Below are positions 1 through 9,464 of a stretch of DNA of 64,000 bases, piece by piece. The DNA lies in assembly GCA_028583415.1 (NCBI GenBank), contig CM053267.1, positions 21,521,814 to 21,585,813 of the forward strand, written 5' to 3'. Numbering within the stretch: position 1 is the stretch's first letter; each line of letters begins with the position of its first letter. The translations under genes were made by a program, and so were the position numbers. The notes beneath the pieces were generated by a model. The model did not search any database. It saw nothing but the letters and a program-made list of their open reading frames with translations, and was not told where the DNA came from. This stretch comes from Protea cynaroides (Eukaryota > Streptophyta > Magnoliopsida > Proteales > Proteaceae).

Positions 1-480
1 ACCACAGACACTAAATACCCTACTCCTCCCTTCTCTAGGCATCTCTTAGCTTTTAGGGCAGAGAGGATCAGCTTTCGCTTCCTAGGTAACTTGGTCCCAG
101 TGAAGCTAAACTCCTTACCCTTCTCATCTTTAAGCACAAGTTTCCTTTCACCACATAATAAGTTAGCCGAATGATGGCCTAGCCAATCCATTCCCAAGAT
201 GACGTCAAAGTCTGCCATCTCGAGTTGAACCAGATTTGCTTCTAGGCTTCGGCCCTCAATGCTCACTGTACACGGCCCATAATATTCAATCAATGCCACT
301 TCGACTCCCAACGGAGAGCGAACTATCAAGCTTGGGTTCAAACACTTGACAGGTATTTCTATTTGCTTCCCAAAAGAAATAGAAACGAAGGAGTGCATGG
401 CCCTAGAGTCAAAGAGTACTCTGGCAGGTATACCAGCTATATTAACAGTCCCTGAAATTTAGTTATCCCTTAGTTCTACA
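1..480 (-). pseudogene. Element A retropepsin (protease) region, decayed
   Basis: In a gypsy polyprotein this aspartic protease cleaves Gag-Pol inside the virus-like particle. The minus strand reads through a retropepsin active-site region in which the expected FDSGATHSF-like motif has become FDSRAMHSF (Gly to Arg beside the catalytic Asp). Further on comes MADFDVILGMDWL, which matches element D almost exactly, and then LPRKRKLILSALKAR. The coding region continues into RT off the left edge. An in-frame stop lies just upstream of the active site, and the region after the LPRKRK motif soon meets stops, so it is not a working polyprotein. Confidence 0.8.
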
Positions 481-499
481 TGCTCCAACACAACAATAG

Positions 500-1850
500 T
501 AAAACAAATAGGAAGGGATAGAATCATACCAGTAACCACATCAGGTGATGCAGCTGCCTCTTCAGTGGTGACTGCGAATGCCTTTCCTTGCTGTGGAGGT
601 TGCTTCCTAGGTAGAGTGCAAGTCCTTGCAATATGACCCAGTTGCTGACAGTTGAATCATTTAACGTTCTGGTTCTGTCCAGTGAACTGTGTCGATGGTG
701 GTGCAGTAGTGTTCCTTGCAGGCACCACAGTGGACTGAGCCCTGTATGGGTGGAATGCTCTATGATTGCCTCTACCTGAAGTCTCATTTGCAGGCCTCTT
801 CAGTCCCCTGTTCTGAGGAAAGAAGCTGTCTCTTTAACTGGATTCAATTACTCTGGCAATCTGCACAGCCTCATTATAATCTTTCTTCTCCGACCCAAGA
901 CGTGCTCTCTAATGCTTCCTCGTAATCCCATGGTGAACCTACGAGGCTTGGTTTCTTCTTCTTGCATGCTTGCCGGTGCAAAGAAAAATAGCTCTTCATA
1001 CCTTTGCTGGTAAGCATCAACAATCGATTGAGATTGCTGCAGGTTAATCCTTCTCCATTTGATCTCTGAATCTCTTTGGAAAATATTTATCGAAGAAGCT
1101 CCCTTGAATATTGCCCAATCGATCTGAGTGTGCTTTGCCTCTAAGTACGATCGGGTAGAATTCCACCAGGCATTTGCATCTTTCTTGAACATGTCCATAG
1201 CAAACAACACCTTCTCACCCTCAGTACAGGTCATCAGACGGAAATTCTTCTCCATCTCAGCAACCCACTGTGCAGGCTACAGTGGTTTTCCTGGTTTCCC
1301 TATAAAAGTAGGGGGTTTCAGCTTCAAAAACCTATCCACCGCTCGGCCTAAGTCATTCTACCCTTGTGCATTCATTCCATACCATGGTGGTGGGTATGGG
1401 TAGACTCTGTGATAGGCAGACGACGATGGAAATTGGTGTGGTGGTTGTAGATTCTGTCCTTGGCCCCTTGGCCCAGAGCTACCATCCATTGGTAGTGTGG
1501 TGTTATTTCCCCTATGTTCCGGTGTGCCTTCTGTAGGGATATATCCTAGTGGCCTGAACATCTTCAGCATCTCATCCAGGAACGTCTTCTGCTGAGATTC
1601 CATCTGATAAACCAAATTTGTGACAATCGTCTCCGAGTTAATGTGAGGAGGGCCTGGCATGTTTGTCGATGCCCTAGGGATCTGCCCTTCTCCATTTTCC
1701 GGGTTCTGGTTTTTCTCTTCAACATAACCAGTTTCCACATTTTTCTCAGCTTGGCGCACCCTGGAGTGGTGACGCTTCTGTGAGCCTCTTCGACCATTTC
1801 CGCCTACCATCCCAGACTAGTCAGTTTGTATCTGAGATGAAGACATAACA
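500..1850 (-). pseudogene. Element A gag, frameshifted
   Basis: The nucleocapsid/capsid precursor that packages element RNA. The N-terminal part reads from a Met at 1810 as a charged, Pro-rich linker (450 nt open). After a frame change the capsid-like core follows, containing MEKNFRLMTCTEGEKVLFAM and MGLRGSIREHVLG, collinear with element D gag. The C-terminal zinc knuckle reads FNCQQLGHIARTC, but the first Cys codon of the CX2CX4HX4C set is TGA. A possible earlier start near 1847 is separated by a TAG. Frames change at least twice, so the product is broken. Confidence 0.8.
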
Positions 1851-1974
1851 CATGAGGTACAGTCGAATAATCATAATAGTGTTAGTCTTTAATAATTGCA
1901 AGGCAAATAATCGAAATGGAAATTTAAAATTGTAATTTTTAAAATTTTTCCAAAAAAAAATTTCTGGCTTCCTA

Positions 1975-2320
1975 TGGCTGACCGGTCGCAACATACCGGT
2001 CGCTACTCTGTAGTATGTAGGGCGACCGGTATAGTCGACCCGTCAGGATTCCCCTCCTGACCGAGAGGTACCGGTCGCTACCCTGTAGGGTATAGCGCAA
2101 CTAGTATAGTTGACCGGTCAGTATCTCTTTCCTGACTGGGAGGTACCGGTCGACTTTAACAGGGAGGTACCGGTCAACCGATATGGGCAAAACCGTCGAC
2201 CGGTATGCCCAAATTCCTCTTTAAAGTCGCGAAAAGTGAGAAAAATCTCACTTTTCTTTTCCTTCTTCCTCTCCGGTGGCGATTCCTCTCTGGCTCTTGA
2301 GTTGCTACAGTTCGACCGGT
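1975..2320. promoter_or_regulatory. Element A ACCGGT/GGTCG motif cluster between gag and aORF
   Basis: About nine copies of ACCGGT, most extended to ACCGGTCG or CGACCGGT, lie within roughly 340 bp between the diverging gag (minus) and aORF (plus) starts. Copies are found for example in the 1981-2000, 2025-2035, 2070-2080, 2140-2150 and 2195-2210 stretches. The same motif, with neighbouring bases such as CGACCGRTATGCCCA, recurs in this element's own LTR near 5835 and 5880-5900. The position suggests a shared bidirectional control region; function is inferred. Confidence 0.6.
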
Positions 2321-2370
2321 GATCTTAGAAGTCATTTTCTTCCGATCAAGACTTAGAACATCGCCTCCAA

Positions 2371-2796
2371 GTAAGTTTATTCCTTCCATTCATCATTTTT
2401 ATATCATCTCTTTGGTTCCAAGCCCAAAACTAGTATTTTCTTTGTTTAGGAATTTACAACCGTAGGAACTCTCTTCCTTTGGCTTAGAAAGGGTTTAGGA
2501 ACCTCTATGAGCAAAAGCCCTCAACCAATTTGAGGTTCCACCGAACGGTTTTTGAAAAAATCAAATTTTTATGTTTTTGACCTAGGTTTTTGCTAAAAAT
2601 CGAATTTTTCTGAAAATTACTAAATTTCTTATTGTTTTGAAGAATGTTTGGATTCCATGAAGTGTTTGGGAGTTACGTAAGTCCTCCTCCCCAATTTTTG
2701 GGTGAGTTCGAGGCTTTTGCTTAATTTTTTGTCGTTATGCTGTCAAAATTTCTAAAAATTTTAATAATTTCTCTTTATTTGTCTTTGTTTTTGCAG
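2371..2796 (+). other. Predicted 5'-UTR intron of the element A antisense gene
   Basis: The donor reads CCAA|GTAAGTTT and the acceptor is a T-rich tract ending TTTTTGCAG, followed by 5 nt and then the ATG of the aORF. Element D has a GT-AG intron of near-equal length (443 versus 426 bp) at the same place, also 5 nt before its ATG, although the flanking sequence has diverged. This supports a real spliced antisense transcript, but no RNA evidence is available here. Confidence 0.6.
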
Positions 2797-2801
2797 TTTC
2801 A

Positions 2802-4031
2802 ATGGCTCTGCGCAAAGGTGCCGGTAAGCGCTCATACGGTCTTGGCATGCACCTTCCTCAGCCACCTGTTCCACAGCTCGATGAGCGGTGGTTTCATTCC
2901 GAGGTGCCACAAGCCTGTTTTCCTTGGCTCGAGGGAAAGAATATTGAGTCAGGGCGACGGGTAAACCTAGAGCAGCTTCAGCGGTTTGATGTGGAAGCCG
3001 CTTTTGATAAACTCGGGTGGTTTCCCGTCATCACTTATTCTGTAACCACCCGCCCCAACCTTGTCAAGCATTTCTACGCCAATCTGGAGATAGATGGAGA
3101 TGTCAATGACTTCAACCAATGCCGAGCACTCCGCCTAACTAGCTACGTCAAGGGTGTTCCCATCTCTTTTGACACTCACCAGCTCGTCGATCTCCTAGGG
3201 ATTCCCAATGATGGGGACTTGGTCTACAGTGCCCCTAAGATGAAGGGTTTTCTCACAGACGATCTACGCCAGGAGATTTTGGAGCAGCTACTTAACCCTG
3301 GAGCCCCCATGAAGGCTGCTAGTATGAGGCCTATGCCTCGGGTATACAGTCGCATCATCCAGCACAACATTGTGCCTCAGAACGGCCATTACAGTGAGTT
3401 GTCTCAGCTCACTCAGCACTTGATCTACTGCGTCTGCACTGGGGAGCAGGTTTGTCTTCCCTACATCATCATCAGGACCATGCATCAGGCTACTCTGCCC
3501 GGTCAGGCCAGCAACCTTCCATACGGTCAACTCATCACCACTCTTCTGCGACGATTACGAGTGGACATGAGGGGTGAGATCGCCGTTGAGGATACTATGA
3601 CTTCGGACATAGACTGGGATGCCATCCTTCAGATGCAAATGAAAAACCTGCCGATCAGCGATGAGGACTTAGAGTCTCGTCCTCGCCCACTCAGGAGGGT
3701 AGCAGCCGTGGCAGCAGCAGCAGCAGCTGCCAATGCTGCTCATGCAGCAGAGGCAGAGGGTGATGATGAGGGTGGCGATGATTAGATGGAGGATGTCCCA
3801 GCGCCAGCACCACAGCCCACATATGCAATGGGACCATCTCAGCCTCCTCCCGACACTGTGATGGGTATGTTCACGAAGATTAGGGATGCTCAGCGTGAGA
3901 TGAGACATGACTTGGGACACTTGGCTCGCAGCCTCCGAGTCACTCAGGAGCAGGTGCACTGGCTCAGGGTCGCCTATGAGCGGGACTATGATATTTCCGA
4001 CCCTATTCATCCTATGCCCCCAACCCCATGA
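2802..4031 (+). CDS. Antisense ORF of element A: putative plant transposon protein (Transposase_32-like), one in-frame TAG
   Basis: This gene runs opposite to gag-pol, between the element's PBS and gag. The first 327 codons are open (stop at 3783) and cover the conserved domain, roughly residues 35-260. Landmarks are FDKLGWFPVITY, LVKHFYANLEI, LRLTSYVKGVPISFD, LVDLLGIPNDG, RIIQHNIVPQNGHY and NLPYGQLITTLLRRL. This pattern is the one I know from proteins annotated 'putative plant transposon protein' that travel with gypsy elements; their biochemical role is unknown. An Ala-rich tract follows near residues 300-320. After the TAG, 81 further in-frame codons encode a coiled-coil-like tail ending in a Pro-rich stretch, collinear with the tail in element D, so the TAG is probably a decay mutation; translation to it would still give the whole domain. 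The start is fixed by the matching ATG context in D. Confidence 0.8.
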
Positions 4032-4349
4032 TAGAGTTCTTATTTTTCCTCTCTTCACAGTACAGTTTATATAACAGAGTAACTGTCCGGCTTGTGGACC
4101 GTACCCTGTAGCACTTTTAACTTATCACTCTTTTAATGTTTTAATAGAAGTTTATGGTTTTGCCTATCTAGAGCATGTGCATTTATTAATTCTATATTTA
4201 ATATAGTATGTTATGCTCTTCCTTAGATAGTCTTAGGCATCAAACATGTGCTTAAGGTGTATTCTTATTAAGGCTTTTAGATTTTTTTTTCCTATCTCAG
4301 TTCATCGACTCAGTTAAGTGCGATATGGTCTGTTGGACAGAGCCTAAGG
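4032..4349. other. Element A leader between PBS and aORF
   Basis: AT-rich non-coding spacer, equivalent to the aORF 3'-UTR in one direction and the element's 5' leader in the other. I see no ORF or repeat in it. The matching segment in elements D, G and I keeps patches of similarity. Confidence 0.6.
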
Positions 4350-4361
4350 GCTCTGATGCCA
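4350..4361 (-). other. Element A primer-binding site (tRNA-iMet type, one mismatch)
   Basis: The minus strand reads TGGCATCAGAGC, three bases after the end of the 5' LTR. Elements D, G and I have TGGTATCAGAGC at the same place, the usual complement of the plant initiator tRNA-Met 3' end. The T-to-C change would weaken priming. Confidence 0.85.
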
Positions 4362-4646
4362 ACTTGTCACACCCCAATTCTGGCTGAACCAGAAGTGTGA
4401 GTGAACCATCACTGAACCAACGGCTCACACCAAGATCTCAATAAGACCGTGTCCACTCATACAAACCATTGCACATAACCATAATCAGAATATATAAATA
4501 CAGTAGAAGTCTTTAAATAAAATGAACTGAGCATCTACTGATAGATTTAAATAAATATTTAATTATCCAGATTCTCAAACATAAATAAATATCTTTACAT
4601 CACTTTAATGTTAACCGAAAATAACTGAAACAAATAAAGAAAAATC

Positions 4647-4768
4647 CTAGAGATATACACAGAAAGGGCACTCACATGAAGTGTCATGCTCGTCCTTTCC
4701 TGCCTGCACGTCCAGAGCAGCTACACCACTGTACGCCGGCGCGTTCGTGTATTCATCCACCGTGTAAC
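4647..4768 (-). other. Conserved 122-nt LTR exon (element A copy)
   Basis: The minus strand has a T-rich acceptor ending GATACAG, then 122 nt open to TAG. The peptide contains VDEYTNAPAYSGVAALD and ends HDTSCECPFCVYL. The Cys-x-Cys-x-x-Cys core matches the other LTR copies although the nucleotide sequence is clearly diverged. The internal Met found in most other copies is Leu (CTG) here. Coding function is inferred from cross-copy conservation. Confidence 0.6.
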
Positions 4769-5141
4769 CTGTATCAACATCTAAAAATGGTGTATATACA
4801 AGGGTGAGCTCACAACTTAGCTCAGTAAGATACTCAGACAATGTAACATTTATATGCATTAGTAACAATCATATTATATTATGGTCTGGTTTAAGTTTGC
4901 AATGTGTTATAGAAAGGATTGGCGGCCACCGCACCTCTATACATGAGTGTGTGAAGCCGCCCAGTGGATCACACCACTGTCGTCCCACATGCACCCACCA
5001 TGGAATAGAGATAGAGCTAAGGCGTCCCGTTCAACATCGCCAACACCTCCCCTGATGCTCTACCCATACGAATATGTAAGCCCCTATTGGTGAGGGCTTG
5101 CAAACTGGGCTCGCAACTAACCAATCCTATATGTCATCACA

Positions 5142-5420
5142 GTAGACCCTATCCCAGCACAGCTCCCTACAGTATAGAGATAGAGCTAGAGTCTAGTGGT
5201 CAGGCCGGAGACCACAGTACCACGTCCTCCCCCTGATGCCCTATCCGCACCAAGCATACTAAGACAGAACGATAGGAAAGGTAGACCCTATCCCAACATA
5301 GCTCCCTATGGTATAGAGATAGAGCTAGAGTTTGGTGGCCAGGCTAGAGATCACAGTGCCATGTCCTCCCCCTGATGCCCTACCCACACCAAGCATGCTA
5401 AGATTGAATACTACGAAAAG
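5142..5420. repeat. 139-bp tandem duplication inside LTR A
   Basis: Two adjacent units (5142-5280 and 5281-5420) both begin GTAGACCCTATCCCA, contain TAGAGATAGAGCTAGAG and CCTCCCCCTGATGCCCTA, and end near GGAAAG/GAAAAG. They expand the module, repeated about three times in other LTRs of the family, that pairs a CATCAGGGG box with an AGCTCTATCTCTA box. Confidence 0.85.
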
Positions 5421-6392
5421 GTGCTAGTGTGAGGAATGATCCCAGACCCCAGGCCCTTCCCATTCCACAGACCAACATAAACAATCACATGCCTAACAAT
5501 CACATCCTAGCATAGCGAGTATGCATGAACAATAATAATAACTGAAAGTAAAGGATGACATGCGAGTATACACAAACATCAATCCACATAGTCATAGTTA
5601 TTAACAACGGTTTATTGTCCATTAGATTATTAGGGTTTAGGCCTGATTCCCTTACCTGACGCTCGTTTGATAGCTTACTCCACGTCGCAAGATCCAAACG
5701 TGCTATCACAAAGTCCTATACAATATTAGGCTTTAGTTAGAATAGATTTACATTGGTCGAAAAACCAACAATGGCAAAACACATCTCATAGAGCTGACCG
5801 ATCACAGTACCAGTCGCAGCACTGTGGGGAAACCTGCGACCGATATGCCCAGTCAGTCCCCACAGACCAGCCCTCAAAAGGTACCGGTCACAGTACCGGT
5901 CCCACAGGGTGCAACTGGTATAATTGATCGGTATGTCTCCGGAAGACCATACGTCCGGTTCTCGACTGCCGTCGATCATCCCCTATTGATCCTAGGGTTC
6001 CTCATACACATTCTAGGTCTGAACACTGAGTTAGAGTTGTTTCCAACTCCATTCAAGTCCTAGCTTTGACGATCTTCTTCCTAGAACTCGAATCTAGGGT
6101 TTATGGACTAGATTAGGGTTTGTTGGCAAAAACAGGGTTTATCGGCAAAATAGGGTTTTAGATCAATACCTGCTTTGGATGGTATTGATCAAAGCAACAT
6201 AACCATACTAGAGTCATAATCATAGAGTCATAATGTAAAAGAAGGTTTAAGCACTCACCGTCGACTGGCAGTAAGGTATTCTTCGTCGAATAGCAATATC
6301 AGCTCTTCCTAGCTTCTCCTCCGTCTTCAGCCTTTTTTTTCTTTCTAGGGTTTGTGAGGATCAATAGAAGGGATTCTAAGAGGTTTAGAGGG

Positions 6393-6401
6393 ATTTATAT
6401 A
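6393..6401 (-). promoter_or_regulatory. TATA box of LTR A
   Basis: The minus strand reads TATATAAAT, upstream of the GA-rich leader and about 135 nt before the conserved LTR splice donor. The other LTRs have TATAAATA or a variant at the equivalent place. Confidence 0.7.
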
Positions 6402-6713
6402 GGCTAGGTTTAGGTTTAGGAAGCCTCTTAGGATTAGAAAAGTCATAGGGTTCAGAATTTAGAAAGTAGGACCCGCAGAGATCCGGTTTCGAATCTTGGT
6501 AATCTACTCCGCAGACTATACCGGTCGATCGATACGAAGACCAAGACCAGTACCATCGACTGGTATGAATAAATCATACTTAATTTGGTCCATTTGGTTC
6601 GATTTCATACCTGGTTGTCTTCCGCTCGTCCCGTCTAGCCCGTTGATGATTGGAAGACCTGTTACGACATGAAATCAAGGTTTAGATCGGGTTCATGGAG
6701 TGCGGGTCTTACA

Positions 6714-7760
6714 GTAGTGTCAGATTATGTATAGACTACCAGGAACTAAACAATCTCACGATCAAGAATTGATATCTACTACCTGATATCGATGACTTGT
6801 TTAAACAACTGCAAGGTGCAAAGGTATTCTCCAAGATTGATCTTTGATCAAGATATCATCAGCTGAAGAATTTGGACAGTGATATTCCAAAGATAGTTTT
6901 TAAAACCAGGATTGGCCAATTATGAGTTCTTGATTGTGACGTTTGGATTAACCAATGCCCTTACATCTTTTATGAAGCTGATGAACTGGGTGTTTCATGA
7001 CATGTTGGATACGTCGGTTATAGTTTTCATAGATGATATTTTGGTTTATTCCAAGAATGAAGCTACTCGTACAACGGATCTTAGAACAGCTTCACAACAG
7101 CTGAAAAGTGAAAAGCTTTATGCCAAGTCCAAGAAATATGAGACCTGATTAAACAAAGTGATCTTCTTGGATTACGTAGCACCTAAAGAATATTACGAAG
7201 ATCGGAAGTTTCTTGGGTTTAGCTGGTTATTACCGATGATTTGTAGAGGACCACTCTAAGATCGCAAAACCTCTTACCAATCTAGCTAGGAAAGCAGAGG
7301 AATTTAATGGGACTGACAAAGTGTAAAGAATGTTTCCAAACTCTAAAAGTGAGGTTGATATCAACTCCCATCATGACCATTCTGGTACCAAGGGAACCTT
7401 TTACCCTATACATCGAAGCTTTCGGATTGGATCAAGGATGCGGGTTGATGCAAGGTAAATAAGTGATTGCATATGCTTCAAGAAAACTGAAGGAGCATTA
7501 AAAGAATTACCTTACTCATGACTTGGAATTACCGGTGATGAATTATGCAATCAAGAATTGGAGAAATTACCTATATTGAGAAGAATTTCAGATTAAATCG
7601 GATTACAAGAGTCTTACTTATCTCTTCACCCAGAAAGAGTTGAACAAGAAGCTAAAGACATGGTTGGAACTCCTGAAGGATTAAGACCATGATATTCAAT
7701 GCCACTAGTGCAAGGCTAATGTAGTAGCTAAGGCATTAAGCAAAAAGGGAATTATGAAGT
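6714..7760 (+). pseudogene. Element B reverse transcriptase / RNase H remnant
   Basis: Similarity to element D RT begins at the CIDYRELN block, loses frame and stays readable through a FIDDILVYSKN catalytic block near 7030-7060. It then covers the connection region (GLAGYY-like, 7210-7235) and RNase H up to the KALSKK-like end. Frame is lost repeatedly. Two nonsense codons, TGA at 7146 and TAA at 7682, occur at the same aligned codons in element G. About 100 nt present in G between the RT thumb and the next block are missing here. Confidence 0.85.
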
Positions 7761-7789
7761 CTGAGGAAGGACCCAGTATAAATGCTGCC

Positions 7790-9330
7790 TTATGTTTCGC
7801 AGCAATATATTTGGATTTGGAAAAAGAGTAACATATAATAGAAACTCGTGATGATCCAATTGAGCGAGAACTTATTGTTGAACTTATGGAGCAATAGTTC
7901 ATCGGCTGCGCTTGTGACATTAAAGGTCATCTCTGAATTGATGGATGAAGTAAAAGTAGTAATTTTGTTAGATCTGTATATAAGAACAGTGCAAGGAGAT
8001 TTAGAGAAAGAATAACCTAACCCTGACTTACTTCGGATGCGAAAAAGGTCCTGAGATACAAAGGATGATTTTGCATACCTGAAGTAAAAAACGCTGATCA
8101 TAAGATACAAGATAAAGACTCGGATATCATGAAGAGGATAATGATAAGAGCCCATTGTACTCAATATTCAGGACATTTTGGAGTATCAATATGTATCATG
8201 ACCTGAAGAGATTGTACTGGTAAAGAGGAATGATAACAAATGTGGCTTCGTGCTTGTTCTAGTGTTTGAATTATTAGCAAGTAAATGCTGAAAGACAAAG
8301 ACCAACATGGCTTAATACAACAACCATCGGAGCCAGTCTGGAAATGAAACTGCATTACAATGAACTATGTCACCGATTTGCCACTGACTCCCATATAGGT
8401 TGATGCAGTTAGGTGATTGTTGATCGCCTTATGAAGATAGCTCATTCCATTGCTATACGACCTTGGTATGTTTTGGAGCAACTAACTAAGATATATGGGG
8501 TGTGAATGGTATGCCTGAGAGCATAGTGTCAGTCAGAGGCTCATGCTTTATCTCGAAGTTTTGGGAGAGTCTACAAAAAATAATGGGGACAAAGTTAAAG
8601 TTTAGTACCACATTTTACCTTAAACTGATGGACAGTCTATGCAGACTATATAGATCCTAAGAGATATGCCCCGAGCTTGCAAAATTGATTTCCAGGAGTT
8701 TGAGTTGAGAAGTTATCGTGGATTGAATTTACTACCAAGCTACTATGTAGATGTCACCTATGAAGCATGGTATGGTAGAAATATCAAATTCCTTGTCTTG
8801 GAATGAAGTTGGTGAATGACGAATTTTAAGACCTGAGTCTATTGAAGAAACCAGTCGAGTGGCAGACAAAGTCAAAGAAAAAGGGCCAAGATAGCTCAGG
8901 ATTGTTAGAAGAGATGCCAAGACCTTGAGTTCGCCAAAAGTGACAAAGTGTTCCTGAAGATATCACTTATGCGTAGTTTGAAGCAGTTCAGCAAGAAGGG
9001 AAAGTGGGGTACTATATATGTGTTGGACCTTATAAATTTTGGAGAGATGTAGAAAAGTTACATATCAATTAGCGTTACCACTGTCCACGTCTAGTGCGCA
9101 TGATGTATTTCGCGTGTCTCTATCGAAGAAGTACATTGGAGATCCATATCAAAGGTATTGACCACTGATCCACTAGAGTAGATAGAAGATTTAACTATTG
9201 AAGTGGTACTAGCCTAGTTCACTAGTTGGAAGGTATAACATCTCCGAAGCTGGGATAATTATTATTTGAAGGTAACCTGGCGAAGACAAGACGTGGAGAA
9301 GATTGCATGGGAGGAAGAAGATGCAATGTG
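7790..9330 (+). pseudogene. Element B integrase and C-terminal remnant
   Basis: Multiply frameshifted integrase region aligned by eye to D and G. The zinc-finger segment carries a TAA at 8221 replacing the second Trp of the YWW motif, the same change as in G. The catalytic core and the LKKYxxDP-like tail are recognisable near 8450-8640 and 9100-9160. No open stretch covers a whole domain. Confidence 0.75.
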
Positions 9331-9365
9331 GAAACAGAATTCCCACCTATTAACTCCGAAGTAAA

Positions 9366-9464
9366 TTCAAATTTTGAGGACAAAATTTATTTTAAGGATG
9401 GGGGAGTTGTAAGATCTGTACGTTCAAATTTTGAGGACGAAATTTCTTTTAAGGGTGGTGGAGT
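9366..9464 (+). other. Duplicated polypurine tract of element B
   Basis: A 57-bp unit starting TTCAAATTTTGAGGAC is present twice. The first copy ends in a false LTR start (AGTTGTAAGATCTGTACG); the second runs into the true LTR. Element G has the same duplication with the same 57-bp period; element D has a single copy. Confidence 0.85.

Larger units (their letters stand above)
1..6713 (-). mobile_element. Element A: Ty3/gypsy chromovirus (Tekay/Del-like), minus strand, partial
   Basis: Reading right to left the order is 5' LTR, primer-binding site, an opposite-strand aORF, gag and protease; RT, RNase H and integrase lie beyond the left edge. The LTR has TG...CA ends and a TATA box. Directly beyond its right edge is reverse-transcriptase sequence of element B, so A inserted into B; the expected 5-bp duplication is GTAGT, whose partner is off-window. 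The family assignment rests on protease and gag similarity to element D, the long LTR and the tRNA-iMet-type PBS. Confidence 0.9.
4365..6713 (-). repeat. Element A 5' LTR
   Basis: It is 2349 bp with TG...CA ends; read on the minus strand it starts TGTAAGACCCGCAC and ends GGGGTGTGACA. It holds a TATATAAAT box at 6393-6401, a splice donor at 6258, ACCGGT-type motifs on both sides of the TATA box, an internal tandem duplication and the conserved short peptide exon. It is among the most divergent LTRs in the window. Confidence 0.92.

Noticed and set aside
2174..2389. Arg-rich ORF on the minus strand next to the element A motif cluster
   Set aside because: It overlaps the repeated motif and the predicted aORF leader, has no counterpart in element D, and no recognisable domain.
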